A DNA stretch of 64,000 nt from Rathayibacter sp. VKM Ac-2759 (lineage in GTDB: Bacteria > Actinomycetota > Actinomycetes > Actinomycetales > Microbacteriaceae): NCBI RefSeq assembly GCF_009834225.1, contig NZ_CP047176.1, positions 2,976,001-3,040,000 on the forward strand, written 5' to 3'. The notes under the pieces were generated by a model. The model was not told where the DNA came from and searched no databases. It saw only the letters and a list, made by a program, of their open reading frames with translations. Of this stretch, positions 24,899 through 34,088 are shown piece by piece; positions within the stretch are counted from its first letter, which is position 1; each line of letters starts with the position of its first letter. The translations under genes and the position numbers were made by a program.

Positions 24899-26005
24899 AT
24901 GGCGAGCACCGCTCCGGCGCCCACCCCGACCCAGATCCGCCGCTGGCGGCGCTACCTCGCCGACGAGCTCGCCGAGGCCGCGACGTACCGCGATCTCGCG
25001 AAGCGCCGCACCGGCGAGGAGCGCGAGATCCTGCTCTCCCTCGCCGCCGCCGAGGGCCGGCACGAGGAGCACTGGCGCGAGCTCCTCGGTCCGGCGGCCG
25101 AGCCCTCCCCCCGGCCGGATGCGCGCACGCGCCTGCTCGGCTTCCTCACCCGCCGCTTCGGCTCGGTCTTCGTGCTCGCGCTGATCCAGCGCGCCGAGGC
25201 CCGCTCGCCCTACGCCGACGACGACGACGCGACCGAGGCGATGGCCGCCGACGAGCGGATCCACGGCGAGGTCGTGCGCGGACTCGCCGAGCGCGGACGC
25301 AGCAGGCTCTCAGGCACCTTCCGCGCCGCGGTCTTCGGCGCGAACGACGGGCTCGTCTCGAACCTGGCCCTGGTCCTCGGTGTCGGGGCGAGCGGAGTCG
25401 CGACGAGCGTCGTGCTCTTCACCGGCATCGCGGGACTGCTCGCGGGCGCCCTCTCGATGGGCGCGGGAGAGTTCGTCTCGGTGCGCTCGCAGCGCGAGCT
25501 GCTCTCGGCCTCGCACCCCGATCTCGACACCAACCGCGTGGTCCCCGACCTCGACGTCGACGCGAACGAGCTCGCCCTCGTCTACCGCGCTCGCGGCATG
25601 ACGCAGGAGGAGGCCGACGCCCGCGCCACCTCCGTCTTCTCGGGGCTGCGCGGTGGCGCCGCGCCCACCTCGCCGATCACCCTCGGCGGGCCGAAGGCCG
25701 ACCCGTCGATCGACGAGCACGAGTCGGTCGGCACGGGCATGGGCGCCGCGCTCTCGAGCTTCTGCTTCTTCGCCTCCGGCGCGATCATCCCCGTGCTGCC
25801 CTACCTGTTCGGCATGACGGGACTGGCGGCCGTGATCCTCGCCTCGGTGCTGGTGGGCATCGCCCTGCTGGCGACCGGCGCGATCGTCGGACTGCTCTCG
25901 GGAGCCCCGCCCCTCGCCCGCGCGATGCGCCAGCTCGGGATCGGCTACGGAGCGGCCCTCGTCACCTACCTGCTCGGGCTGCTGTTCGGCGCCTCCGGGA
26001 TCTGA
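24899..26005 (+). CDS. VIT1/CCC1 family Mn2+/Fe2+ transporter with N-terminal ferritin-like domain
   Basis: The 368-residue protein has an N-terminal helical ferritin-like/rubrerythrin region (about 1-140) with acidic metal-ligand patterns ADELAEAATYRDLAK, AAAEGRHEEHW and MAADERIHGEVV. A VIT1/CCC1 membrane domain follows (FGANDGLVSNLALVLGV, LLAGALSMGAGEFVSVRSQRE), with about five transmembrane segments. It would export or detoxify Mn2+/Fe2+ across the membrane. Regulation by the upstream manganese riboswitch is strongly suggested. The ATG follows CCAGGAG. Its 3' end overlaps the convergent hypothetical gene by 40 nt. Confidence 0.9.
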   Translation: MASTAPAPTPTQIRRWRRYLADELAEAATYRDLAKRRTGEEREILLSLAAAEGRHEEHWRELLGPAAEPSPRPDARTRLLGFLTRRFGSVFVLALIQRAEARSPYADDDDATEAMAADERIHGEVVRGLAERGRSRLSGTFRAAVFGANDGLVSNLALVLGVGASGVATSVVLFTGIAGLLAGALSMGAGEFVSVRSQRELLSASHPDLDTNRVVPDLDVDANELALVYRARGMTQEEADARATSVFSGLRGGAAPTSPITLGGPKADPSIDEHESVGTGMGAALSSFCFFASGAIIPVLPYLFGMTGLAAVILASVLVGIALLATGAIVGLLSGAPPLARAMRQLGIGYGAALVTYLLGLLFGASGI

Positions 26006-26631
26006 TCCTCCGGGACCCGGTCCTCCGGGACCGCTCTGCCCCGCCACTTCAGCGCCCCGACCGCGATCGCCAGCAGCAGCGAGCCCGGCAGGCAGCCCAG
26101 GAGCGGGATCGACGCGTAGTAGAGGATCTGCCGCTGGATCCACGCCGGAGACGGTGTGTCGGAGTCGCCGTAGTAGGACGCGGGCGGCGACGAGTAGCCG
26201 GTGTAGAGCACGAACAGCCCGAGGGCGCTGCCGGCCAGGCCCGCGAGCAGCAGTGCCAGGAGCCAGGGGTTGCGCAGGAGCGGGGCCTCGCGCGGCGCGG
26301 GAGCCGCTGCGGCCGGCCGGGGCGCCGCCTCGGTGACGCCCGGCTCCCACGGCGTCTCGGGGCCCGACGGGAGGGTGGCGGGCAGGTCCCCGCTCGCGGG
26401 GAGACGCACCGGCCCCGACTCCCGACGGGATCGGCGCGTGTCGGCGACCGCGGCGATCTGCGGCAGGCCCGCGACGCTCGCGGCAGGCCGGGACGGCCCC
26501 GTCCCCGGCCGGGCGAACGCGCGCTCGTCGCCGCGCACCCGGTCCACCCCGCCCGCGAAACCGCGCTGGAACGCCGCGTCGTACCGCGGATCCACCGTCG
26601 TCCGGTCGCTACCGTCGCGCTCCGTCATCAT
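25966..26631 (-). CDS. Hypothetical membrane protein
   Basis: The 221-residue product has a long disordered cytoplasmic N-terminal half (rich in Pro, Ala and Arg), then two hydrophobic helices (about 122-147, NPWLLALLLAGLAGSALGLFV, and 168-193, YYASIPLLGCLPGSLLLAIAV). No family is recognised. There are two tandem start codons, ATG at 26631 and 26628. The start lies inside the last codons of pheA, so it is probably co-transcribed with it, and the 3' end overlaps the VIT1 gene on the other strand. Confidence 0.7.
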   Translation of the reverse strand: MMTERDGSDRTTVDPRYDAAFQRGFAGGVDRVRGDERAFARPGTGPSRPAASVAGLPQIAAVADTRRSRRESGPVRLPASGDLPATLPSGPETPWEPGVTEAAPRPAAAAPAPREAPLLRNPWLLALLLAGLAGSALGLFVLYTGYSSPPASYYGDSDTPSPAWIQRQILYYASIPLLGCLPGSLLLAIAVGALKWRGRAVPEDRVPEDQIPEAPNSSPSR

Positions 26632-27580
26632 CGACCTCCGGCTCGTTGCTCAGGATCCCGCGCAGCCAGTCGCGGGCCTCGATGAACACCTCGTCGTCGT
26701 AGCGTCGCACGTACGAGACCGGACGGCGATCCGCGCGGGGATACGAGCCGAGGAAGATCACCCGGGGGCTGAAGCGGCGGAGCCCGAGCAGCGCGTCCGC
26801 GACCCGCTCGTCGTGGGCGTGCCCGTCCAGATCGATCACGAAGCGGTAGCGCCCGAGGGCGTCCCCGATCGGGCGCGACTGGATCATGCTCAGGTTCACC
26901 CCGCGGGTGGCGAACTGCTCGAGCATGTCCAGGAGCGAGCCCGGCTCGTCGGAGGGCAGCTCGACGATGAGGCTGGTCTTGTCGGCGCCGGTCGGCTCGG
27001 GGAGGGCGGTCGAGCGCGAGACGTGCACGAAGCGCGTGACCGCGTGGGGGTTGTCGCCGATCTTCTCGGCCAGCACCTCGACGTCGTGGTGGGCGACGAT
27101 CCCCGGAGGCGCGATCGCGGCCTGCGCGGGCGCCCCGTCGAGCAGATCGATCGTGGCCTGCACGTTGCTGGACGCGGGCAGGTACTCGTGGCTCGGGATC
27201 TCGCGGTCGAGCCAGAGGCGGCACTGCCCGTAGGCGACGGGGTGCGCGGCGACGACGCGGACGTCCTCGAGGCGCGTGCCGGGGCGGCCGACGAGGATGA
27301 AGGACACCGGGACGAGGTACTCGCCGACGATGCGCAGCCCCGGGATCTTCGCGAGGGCGTCCTGCGCGGCGGTCACGCCTCCCTCGACCGAGTTCTCGAT
27401 CGCGATCACCGCTCCAGCACTGCGGCCCGAGACCAGATCACCCAGCGCCTCCCCCACGTTCGCCACGCTGCGCCACTCGTGGCCGCGCGCCTCGGGAACC
27501 TGCGCGAGCGCCGCCTCCGTGAAGGTGCCGGAGGGCCCGAGATAGCTGTAGGTACGGGGATGCGAGGAGCTGTCGGGCAT
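26609..27580 (-). CDS. pheA: Prephenate dehydratase
   Basis: The 323-residue enzyme has the periplasmic-binding-like catalytic domain (YSYLGPSGTFTEAAL at the start, IENSVEGGVTAAQDAL, and SIRF-region equivalent HAVTRFVHVS near residue 175) and a C-terminal ACT regulatory domain containing KTSLIVELPSDEPGSLLDML and NLSMIQSRPIG. It converts prephenate to phenylpyruvate and is probably inhibited by phenylalanine through the ACT domain. ATG 27580 has a TAGGCT -10 box exactly 7 nt upstream; the longer reading start is unsupported. Confidence 0.94.
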   Translation of the reverse strand: MPDSSSHPRTYSYLGPSGTFTEAALAQVPEARGHEWRSVANVGEALGDLVSGRSAGAVIAIENSVEGGVTAAQDALAKIPGLRIVGEYLVPVSFILVGRPGTRLEDVRVVAAHPVAYGQCRLWLDREIPSHEYLPASSNVQATIDLLDGAPAQAAIAPPGIVAHHDVEVLAEKIGDNPHAVTRFVHVSRSTALPEPTGADKTSLIVELPSDEPGSLLDMLEQFATRGVNLSMIQSRPIGDALGRYRFVIDLDGHAHDERVADALLGLRRFSPRVIFLGSYPRADRRPVSYVRRYDDEVFIEARDWLRGILSNEPEVDDDGARR

Positions 27581-27587
27581 GGCGGCC

Positions 27588-27593
27588 AGCCTA
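27588..27593 (-). promoter_or_regulatory. -10 box of leaderless pheA promoter
   Basis: TAGGCT on the minus strand, 7 nt before the pheA ATG. Confidence 0.5.
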
Positions 27594-27640
27594 GCCAGGC
27601 GCACTCCCCGAGAGGCGCGCGCCGCGGCGGCCGGGACTGA

Positions 27641-27646
27641 CACTAT
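27641..27646 (+). promoter_or_regulatory. -10 box of leaderless pgm promoter
   Basis: CACTAT, a variant of TANNNT, lies 7 nt before the pgm ATG, so the divergent pheA and pgm promoters share a 73-nt intergenic region. Confidence 0.4.
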
Positions 27647-27653
27647 GGACCCC

Positions 27654-29276
<1,623 letters not shown>

Positions 29277-29282
29277 CCCCTC

Positions 29283-29345
29283 ACTGAGTCGCCCGGAAGG
29301 GCTCGTTCTCTCGCCGGAGAACGAGCCCTTCCGGGCATCTCAGCG
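29283..29345. repeat. Terminator-like hairpin, left copy flanking DUF559 cassette 1
   Basis: A 20-bp perfect stem (29291-29310 with 29317-29336) with a 6-nt loop, extended by CTGAG/CTCAG ends. It lies 7 nt after the pgm stop, and its right edge contains the stop codon of the nuclease gene. It is identical at 55 of 63 positions to 30258-30320, and most differences are in the loop. It probably serves as terminator for both convergent genes. Confidence 0.85.
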
Positions 29346-30203
29346 TCGAACGGCCGTCTGGACCTGCGCGACGACGGAGGCGAGGTCGGCGAGGTCGTCG
29401 CCCGTGAGCTCGATGACGAACCAGCCGGCCGCGCGGAGGCGACCGATCCGGGCGCGGTCGCGGCGCCAGCGGTCGCGCTCCACCCTGTGGTAGTCGCCGT
29501 GGTACTCGACGATCACCCGGGCGCGGGCGATGCAGAGGTCCACTCGTCCGAGGAACACCGCGGCGTCGTAGATCTCGACGTTCGCCTCGATGCCCTGGAT
29601 CCCGGCGAGGACGAGAGCGACGCGGACGAGGCTCTCGGGTCTCGACTCTGCTCGAGCATCGAGGAGGCCCAGCGCCTGTCGGACCCTGCGGAGGCCTCGC
29701 CGGGAGCGGTAGCGCTCCACCGCGTCGTGGAGCGCCTCCGCGGTGCAGATCCCCCGGTGCAGGAGATGGTCGCCGACGGCGACGAGGTCCGGCAGTTCGA
29801 GGACGACGCCGAGATCGCACCAGGTGCGCGCCGGCGTCGTCAACCGCCCGAGCGGGTAGGACAGCACCTCGATGGAGGGGTCGAGGGCGAGGGACCGTCC
29901 GGCGATGCCGGTGGCGTGCGGGGCGCGCAACGGGAAGGCGACGGCGACGTCGATCTCTCCCCGTCGCTCCCACCGGAGCTCGAGCGGGGCTCCCCAGAGC
30001 AGCGCGGCCGTCGGGCCGCAGACGAAGGCCTCCCTCCCGAGCCGGTACAGGAGCGCCGAGCAGCGGTCGGCGAGAGTGGTCGCCGGTCGTACCGTTCGGA
30101 CTCCGCGCACCGGCGCCTCGACCGCGCGCATCGCAGCTCTCGTCGCGCCGGCGGCGCACCCCTCCGACACCCGGAACACGCCCTCGGGAAGCTCAGCTGT
30201 CAC
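29340..30203 (-). CDS. DUF559 / PD-(D/E)XK nuclease-like protein, cassette 1
   Basis: The 287-residue protein has an N-terminal region like the winged-helix plus linker of AbiEi-type proteins and a C-terminal DUF559 domain related to Vsr/PD-(D/E)XK endonucleases. Candidate active-site residues are Glu190 (RPESLVR), Asp222 (GRVDLCI) and Glu233 with Tyr-His-Gly (VEYHGDYH). It is collinear along its whole length with the protein at 45636-46544. Its function is unknown; nicking or homing activity is possible. The start is GTG. The gene sits alone between convergent pgm and an aldo-keto reductase and is bracketed by two copies of one hairpin, which marks it as an inserted cassette. Confidence 0.8.
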   Translation of the reverse strand: MTAELPEGVFRVSEGCAAGATRAAMRAVEAPVRGVRTVRPATTLADRCSALLYRLGREAFVCGPTAALLWGAPLELRWERRGEIDVAVAFPLRAPHATGIAGRSLALDPSIEVLSYPLGRLTTPARTWCDLGVVLELPDLVAVGDHLLHRGICTAEALHDAVERYRSRRGLRRVRQALGLLDARAESRPESLVRVALVLAGIQGIEANVEIYDAAVFLGRVDLCIARARVIVEYHGDYHRVERDRWRRDRARIGRLRAAGWFVIELTGDDLADLASVVAQVQTAVRR

Positions 30204-30257
30204 GCCCTCATGCTGACGCCTGCCCCGCTCCCCTGCTCGAACCTCTCCACAGCCCCG

Positions 30258-30320
30258 ACTGAGATGCCCGGAAGGGCTCGTTCCCGGGGTGGAGAACGAG
30301 CCCCTCCGGGCATCTCAGCG
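30258..30320. repeat. Terminator-like hairpin, right copy flanking DUF559 cassette 1
   Basis: A 25-bp stem with one mismatch (30259-30283 with 30294-30318), in the same orientation as the left copy at 29283-29345. It lies 9 nt beyond the stop of the minus-strand aldo-keto reductase gene and would terminate it; it is 55 nt upstream of the nuclease start. Confidence 0.85.
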
Positions 30321-30328
30321 CCGGGCGG

Positions 30329-31315
30329 CTACCAGCGGGGGTGCACCGCGGGGCGGAAGTGGGTGTCGTAGAGGGCGTTCACCGACTCCATGAAGGCCGG
30401 GCCGAGGGGGGCCGCGTCGGAGGCGGTGGCGTTCGCGCGCGCCTGCTCGACCGAGCGGGCGCCGGGGATGACGGCCGTCACTCCGCTCTGCTGGATGATC
30501 CAGGCGAGCGCGGCGGTGGCCGGCGCGAGTCCGTGGTCGGCGGCGAGGCGCGAGAACTCCTGGGCCGCCTCGACGCCGGTCGCGAAGTCGACGCCCGAGA
30601 ACGTCTCGCCGACGTCGAACGCGGAGCCGTCGCGGTTGTAGTTGCGGTGGTCGTCCGCAGCGAACGTGGTCTCGGTCGTGTAGCGGCCGCTGAGCAGTCC
30701 GGAGGCCAGCGGCACGCGCGCGAGGATCCCGACGCCCGCCTCACGGGCGGCCGGCAGCACCTCGTCGAGCGGCTTCAGGCGGAACGCGTTGAGGATGATC
30801 TGCACGCTCGCGACGTTCGGGCGGGCGATAGCGGTGAGCGCCTCCTGGGTGCGCTCGACCGAGACGCCGTAGTTCGCGATGGCGCCCTCGGCGACGAGGG
30901 TGTCGAGCGCGTCGAAGACGGCGTCGTCGGAGTAGACGGAGGTGGGCGGGCAGTGCAGCTGCACCAGGTCGAGCGTGTCGACTCCGAGGTTCGTGCGCGA
31001 GCGGTCGGTCCAGGCGCGGAAGTTCTGGAGCACGTAGTTCTCGGGCACCTGGTCGACGCGGCGGCCCATCTTCGTCGCGACGAACACCTCGGCGTCGGGG
31101 TGCGCGGCGCGGTAGGCGCCGATGGTGCGCTCGCTGCGGCCGTCGCCGTAGACGTCGGCGGTGTCGAAGAGCGTCACCCCCGACTCCACGGCGGCATCGA
31201 GGATCGCGAGGGCGTCGCTCTCGGCGACGTCACCCCAGTCGGCACCGAGCTGCCAGGTTCCGAGGCCGACGACGGAGACGGGCGCACCTGTGCGTCCGAG
31301 AGTTCGAGTGTCCAT
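30329..31315 (-). CDS. Aldo/keto reductase
   Basis: The 328-residue (alpha/beta)8 enzyme has the AKR catalytic tetrad in context: Asp and Tyr in LFDTADVYGDGRSE, Lys in VATKMGR, and His in LVQLHCPP. The C-terminal NADPH-binding part includes AVIPGARSVEQARANA. It reduces aldehydes or ketones; the substrate is unknown. ATG 31315 has a TACGGT -10 box 6 nt upstream, so it is probably leaderless. Confidence 0.92.
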   Translation of the reverse strand: MDTRTLGRTGAPVSVVGLGTWQLGADWGDVAESDALAILDAAVESGVTLFDTADVYGDGRSERTIGAYRAAHPDAEVFVATKMGRRVDQVPENYVLQNFRAWTDRSRTNLGVDTLDLVQLHCPPTSVYSDDAVFDALDTLVAEGAIANYGVSVERTQEALTAIARPNVASVQIILNAFRLKPLDEVLPAAREAGVGILARVPLASGLLSGRYTTETTFAADDHRNYNRDGSAFDVGETFSGVDFATGVEAAQEFSRLAADHGLAPATAALAWIIQQSGVTAVIPGARSVEQARANATASDAAPLGPAFMESVNALYDTHFRPAVHPRW

Positions 31316-31321
31316 GCCTCC

Positions 31322-31327
31322 ACCGTA
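31322..31327 (-). promoter_or_regulatory. -10 box of leaderless aldo/keto reductase promoter
   Basis: TACGGT on the minus strand, 6 nt before the ATG at 31315. Confidence 0.45.
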
Positions 31328-31381
31328 GGTGCGGGCGGCGTCGTGCGGAGCCCCCTTGCGCGTGCCCGGGGCGGGAGGCTC

Positions 31382-31387
31382 TAACGT
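31382..31387 (+). promoter_or_regulatory. -10 box of leaderless ribokinase promoter
   Basis: TAACGT, 7 nt before the ATG at 31395. Confidence 0.5.
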
Positions 31388-31394
31388 CGAGGGC

Positions 31395-32312
31395 ATGCCC
31401 CTCGTCGTCCTCGGAAGCGCCAACCTCGATCACGTGCACCGCGTCGCCCGCATCCCCGCCCCGGGAGAGACGGTGCTCGCCCTCGACCACCGCACGTTCC
31501 CCGGCGGCAAGGGCCTGAACCAGGCGGTCGCGGCGGCCCGCACCGCCCCGGGCACGGCCTTCATCACCAGCCTCGGCCACGACGCGGCGGGCGACGAGCT
31601 CGCGGGCGTGCTCGCCGAGGAGCCGCTCGAGCTGGCCGCGCGCCGGACCGACGAGCGCACCGGCACCGCGCAGATCACGGTGGACGACCGCGGCGAGAAC
31701 GCGATCGTGGTCGACTCCGGCGCCAACGCCGCCCTGCTCGACCTCACGGCGGAGGAGCGGACGCTGATCGAGGGCGCGTCCGCGCTCCTCCTGCAGCTCG
31801 AGATCCCCGTCGCGACGGTGCTCGAGGCGGCCCGAGCGGGGGCGGCCCGCACGATCCTCAACGCCGCCCCGATCGGGCCGCTGCCGGAGGAGCTGCTCGC
31901 CGCACTCGACGTGCTGATCGTCAACGAGCACGAGGCGCGCGAGCTCGCGGCCGACCGCGGCATCGAAGCAGCAGACGACACCGCCCTGGCGCTGGCGCTC
32001 ACGGCTCTCGTGCCGCTGGTGCTGGTGACGCTCGGCTCCGACGGCGTCGTCATCGCCGTCCGCGACCGCGAGCCGGTCGTCGCTCCGGCGTTCCGGGTCG
32101 AGGTCGTCGACACCACAGGGGCGGGCGACACCTTCTGCGGCGCGTTCTCGGCCCGCCTCGCCGAGAGCGGCGCCGACCTCGGCGATCCGGAGGCGCTGGT
32201 CCCGCTGGTCCGCTGGGCGACGGCCGCCGCGGCGATCTCGGTCACACGGCCCGGTGCCGCGGTGTCGGCGCCGACCGCCGCCGAGACGGAGGCGTTCCTC
32301 GCCCAGCGCTGA
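31395..32312 (+). CDS. rbsK: Ribokinase-like PfkB family sugar kinase
   Basis: The 305-residue product has both PfkB signatures: FPGGKGLNQAVAAAR near residue 36 and VVDTTGAGDTFCGAFSARL near residue 237, the latter with the anion hole and catalytic Asp. LVNE-type VNEHEARELA is typical of ribokinases. It would phosphorylate ribose or a related sugar at O-5. No sugar transporter is linked, so the exact sugar is unproven. The ATG is fixed by the -10 spacing; a longer in-frame start at 31329 lies upstream of the promoter. Confidence 0.87.
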   Translation: MPLVVLGSANLDHVHRVARIPAPGETVLALDHRTFPGGKGLNQAVAAARTAPGTAFITSLGHDAAGDELAGVLAEEPLELAARRTDERTGTAQITVDDRGENAIVVDSGANAALLDLTAEERTLIEGASALLLQLEIPVATVLEAARAGAARTILNAAPIGPLPEELLAALDVLIVNEHEARELAADRGIEAADDTALALALTALVPLVLVTLGSDGVVIAVRDREPVVAPAFRVEVVDTTGAGDTFCGAFSARLAESGADLGDPEALVPLVRWATAAAAISVTRPGAAVSAPTAAETEAFLAQR

Positions 32313-32334
32313 GCCCAGCGCTGAGCGCGACGCT

Positions 32335-32718
32335 CTAGTCGACCGCCGCGATCCGCACCGTGATGCGCGCGCGCCGCTGGGAGTGCTCGGCGACGCACCA
32401 CTCGCGGACCACCGCGCCGACCGTGCGGGCCACATCGGGAGCCGACGACCCCGCAGCGACGCAGACATCGACCGCCACCGAGACCTCGTCTCCGCTGACG
32501 CGGATCAGGACCGGCTCGGCGAACGTGCCGCCGGTCGCCGCCCCGAGCGGACCCGCCGCGAGCGGCGCCGTCGACGGAGCGAGCGCCGTCGCCGCGTGGG
32601 CGATCACGTCGCGCACGTCGGCGCGGGCAGGAACGAGCATCGCCACGCCCTCGATCGGTCGCAGCAGTGCGGCGACGGCCGCGGAGGCGCTCGGCGTGCG
32701 GGAGGTGAGCTCGGTCAC
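32335..32718 (-). CDS. Small Asp23/Gls24-like hypothetical protein
   Basis: The 127-residue product ends with an alkaline-shock-like fold: a strand (VLIRVSGDEVSVAVDVCVA), a helix (APDVARTVGAVVREWCVAE) and a final strand (RARITVRIAAVD). Start is GTG, and GTGA overlap with the upstream gene indicates translational coupling. It is the last gene of the sigma-factor operon in the envelope-stress island. Confidence 0.65.
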   Translation of the reverse strand: MTELTSRTPSASAAVAALLRPIEGVAMLVPARADVRDVIAHAATALAPSTAPLAAGPLGAATGGTFAEPVLIRVSGDEVSVAVDVCVAAGSSAPDVARTVGAVVREWCVAEHSQRRARITVRIAAVD

Positions 32719-33347
32719 GACTCCTCCGCCCCCGGCAGGTAGACGTCCTCGACGCGCACGTCGATCGTCGAGACGCGCAGCTCGGTCTGGGTGAGCAGGC
32801 GGGAGTGGATGCGCTCGCGGACCTGCTGGGCCGCCTCCGCGATCGGGACGCCCCAGAACACCGAGATCGTCACGTCGACCACGACCTCGACCCCGGGCTC
32901 GTCGATGTCGCCGAGGAGGCGGCAGCGGCCGACCAGCACTCCGGGGACGCTGTCGCCGGCCTCGCGCACGAGACCGCGCACGGCGCCCTCGGTGATCGTC
33001 AGCGAGACGTCCGGCTCGACGCTGGCGAGCGGGATGTCGCGCCCGGCGCGGGCCTCGCGGCGGGCCTGGGTCAGGATCGAGCCGAACCAGCTCTCGTCGG
33101 GCGCGGGCAGGCGCTCGGCGTCGTCGTCGATGAGCGCCGTCGAGAGTGCGCGCACGCGCTCGAGGGCGCGCAGCGTGCGCCGATGCTCGGGCGACTCCTC
33201 GATCACCGGGTCGTAGGGGATGCGCCCGCGGTCGAGGTAGTCGCTCAGCTCGTCGATGCCGCGCTCCTCCAGGGCCGGCGCACCGGCCACCACCGCCTCG
33301 GGAGCGTCGTCGCCCCCGGGGACGACCGGCCTCTCGTCCGCGTTCAT
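32715..33347 (-). CDS. Asp23/Gls24 family envelope stress protein (N-terminally extended)
   Basis: The 210-residue product has an acidic N-terminal half (about 1-95) with DYLDRGRIPYDPVIEESPEHRR and ALERVRALSTALIDDDAERLP, followed by an Asp23-type domain: SLTITEGAVRGLVREAGDSVPGV, VEVVVDVTISVFWGVPIAEAA and RVSTIDVRVEDVYLP. Asp23 proteins form a membrane-associated network that supports the envelope under stress. It lies 13 nt downstream of the sigma factor gene and overlaps the next gene by 4 nt. Confidence 0.8.
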   Translation of the reverse strand: MNADERPVVPGGDDAPEAVVAGAPALEERGIDELSDYLDRGRIPYDPVIEESPEHRRTLRALERVRALSTALIDDDAERLPAPDESWFGSILTQARREARAGRDIPLASVEPDVSLTITEGAVRGLVREAGDSVPGVLVGRCRLLGDIDEPGVEVVVDVTISVFWGVPIAEAAQQVRERIHSRLLTQTELRVSTIDVRVEDVYLPGAEES

Positions 33348-33360
33348 CGCGCCTGCTCCC

Positions 33361-33909
33361 TCATCGCCAGTCCTCCATCGCAACGACCAGCGACTCCCTC
33401 GCCCGGGCGAGCTTCCCGCGCACCGCGGTCGGGGTGATCCCCAGGTGCTCGGCGATCTCACCGTACGACTCGCCGCCGACCTCGCGGAGCAGCCAGCACT
33501 GCCGCTGCGACTCGGGCAGCTCCGAGAGCGCGTGCGCGAGCGCCTTCATCGCGTCGCTCTGCTCGGCCGCCTCGAACGGTCCCGGCTCGCGGGCCGGCGG
33601 ATGCTCCACGGCGTCGACGTCGTCGGTGGGCCGGCGCTGGCGCAGCAGGTCGACGCTGGACCGGCTCACGATCCGCATCATCCAGCTCCGGACGCTCGCG
33701 GGCTCCTTGAGCTGCGGGAGCTGGGCCCACACCGTGATCAGCGCGTTCTGCACCGCATCGGAGGCGTCCGCCTGCGAGCCGGTCAGCCGCCAGGCGTAGG
33801 CGCGCAGGATCGACTGGTGCCGCTTCACGAGCACTTCGAAGGCGCGCACATCGCCCTCGGCCGAGCGCTCGGCGAGGAGCGCGTCGCTCGCCGACTCCAG
33901 ACCGCTCAC
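33361..33909 (-). CDS. Sigma-70 family (ECF) sigma factor of the Asp23 island
   Basis: The 182-residue product has region 2 (DVRAFEVLVKRHQSILRAYAWRLTG, DASDAVQNALITVWAQL, RSWMMRIVSRSSVDLLRQRR) and region 4 (LSELPESQRQCWLLREVGGESYGEIAEHLGITPTAVRGKLARAR, containing a helix-turn-helix). It is divergent from the Asp23 operon at 34089, and its own operon ends with two Asp23-like genes, suggesting that it controls both sides. No anti-sigma factor with a zinc motif is present. Confidence 0.9.
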   Translation of the reverse strand: MSGLESASDALLAERSAEGDVRAFEVLVKRHQSILRAYAWRLTGSQADASDAVQNALITVWAQLPQLKEPASVRSWMMRIVSRSSVDLLRQRRPTDDVDAVEHPPAREPGPFEAAEQSDAMKALAHALSELPESQRQCWLLREVGGESYGEIAEHLGITPTAVRGKLARARESLVVAMEDWR

Positions 33910-33932
33910 CGCGCACTCCCTCGAGAACCACT

Positions 33933-33949
33933 GTCAGGCAACGGTCAGG
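33933..33949. promoter_or_regulatory. Paired GTCAGG direct repeats in the sigma gene leader
   Basis: GTCAGG occurs at 33933-33938 and 33944-33949, start-to-start spacing of 11 bp (one helical turn), in the divergent region 24-40 nt upstream of the sigma gene. It could be a protein-binding site; nothing else supports it. Confidence 0.25.
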
Positions 33950-34088
33950 AAAAACACCGATCCGCACCGTGACGAACACCCTCCGGGCTCCGTCTCACTC
34001 ATGAAAGCACAGCCAGACGGGGAATCCGCCGGGCTTCCGCACCGGGCCGCTGCACGACAGGCGGCCGACACGACGTCAAGGAGTCACC

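Noticed and set aside
29340..30203. AbiEi-type antitoxin of a type IV toxin-antitoxin system
   Set aside because: The N-terminal half resembles AbiEi proteins, but no AbiEii nucleotidyltransferase toxin gene is adjacent at either DUF559 locus.
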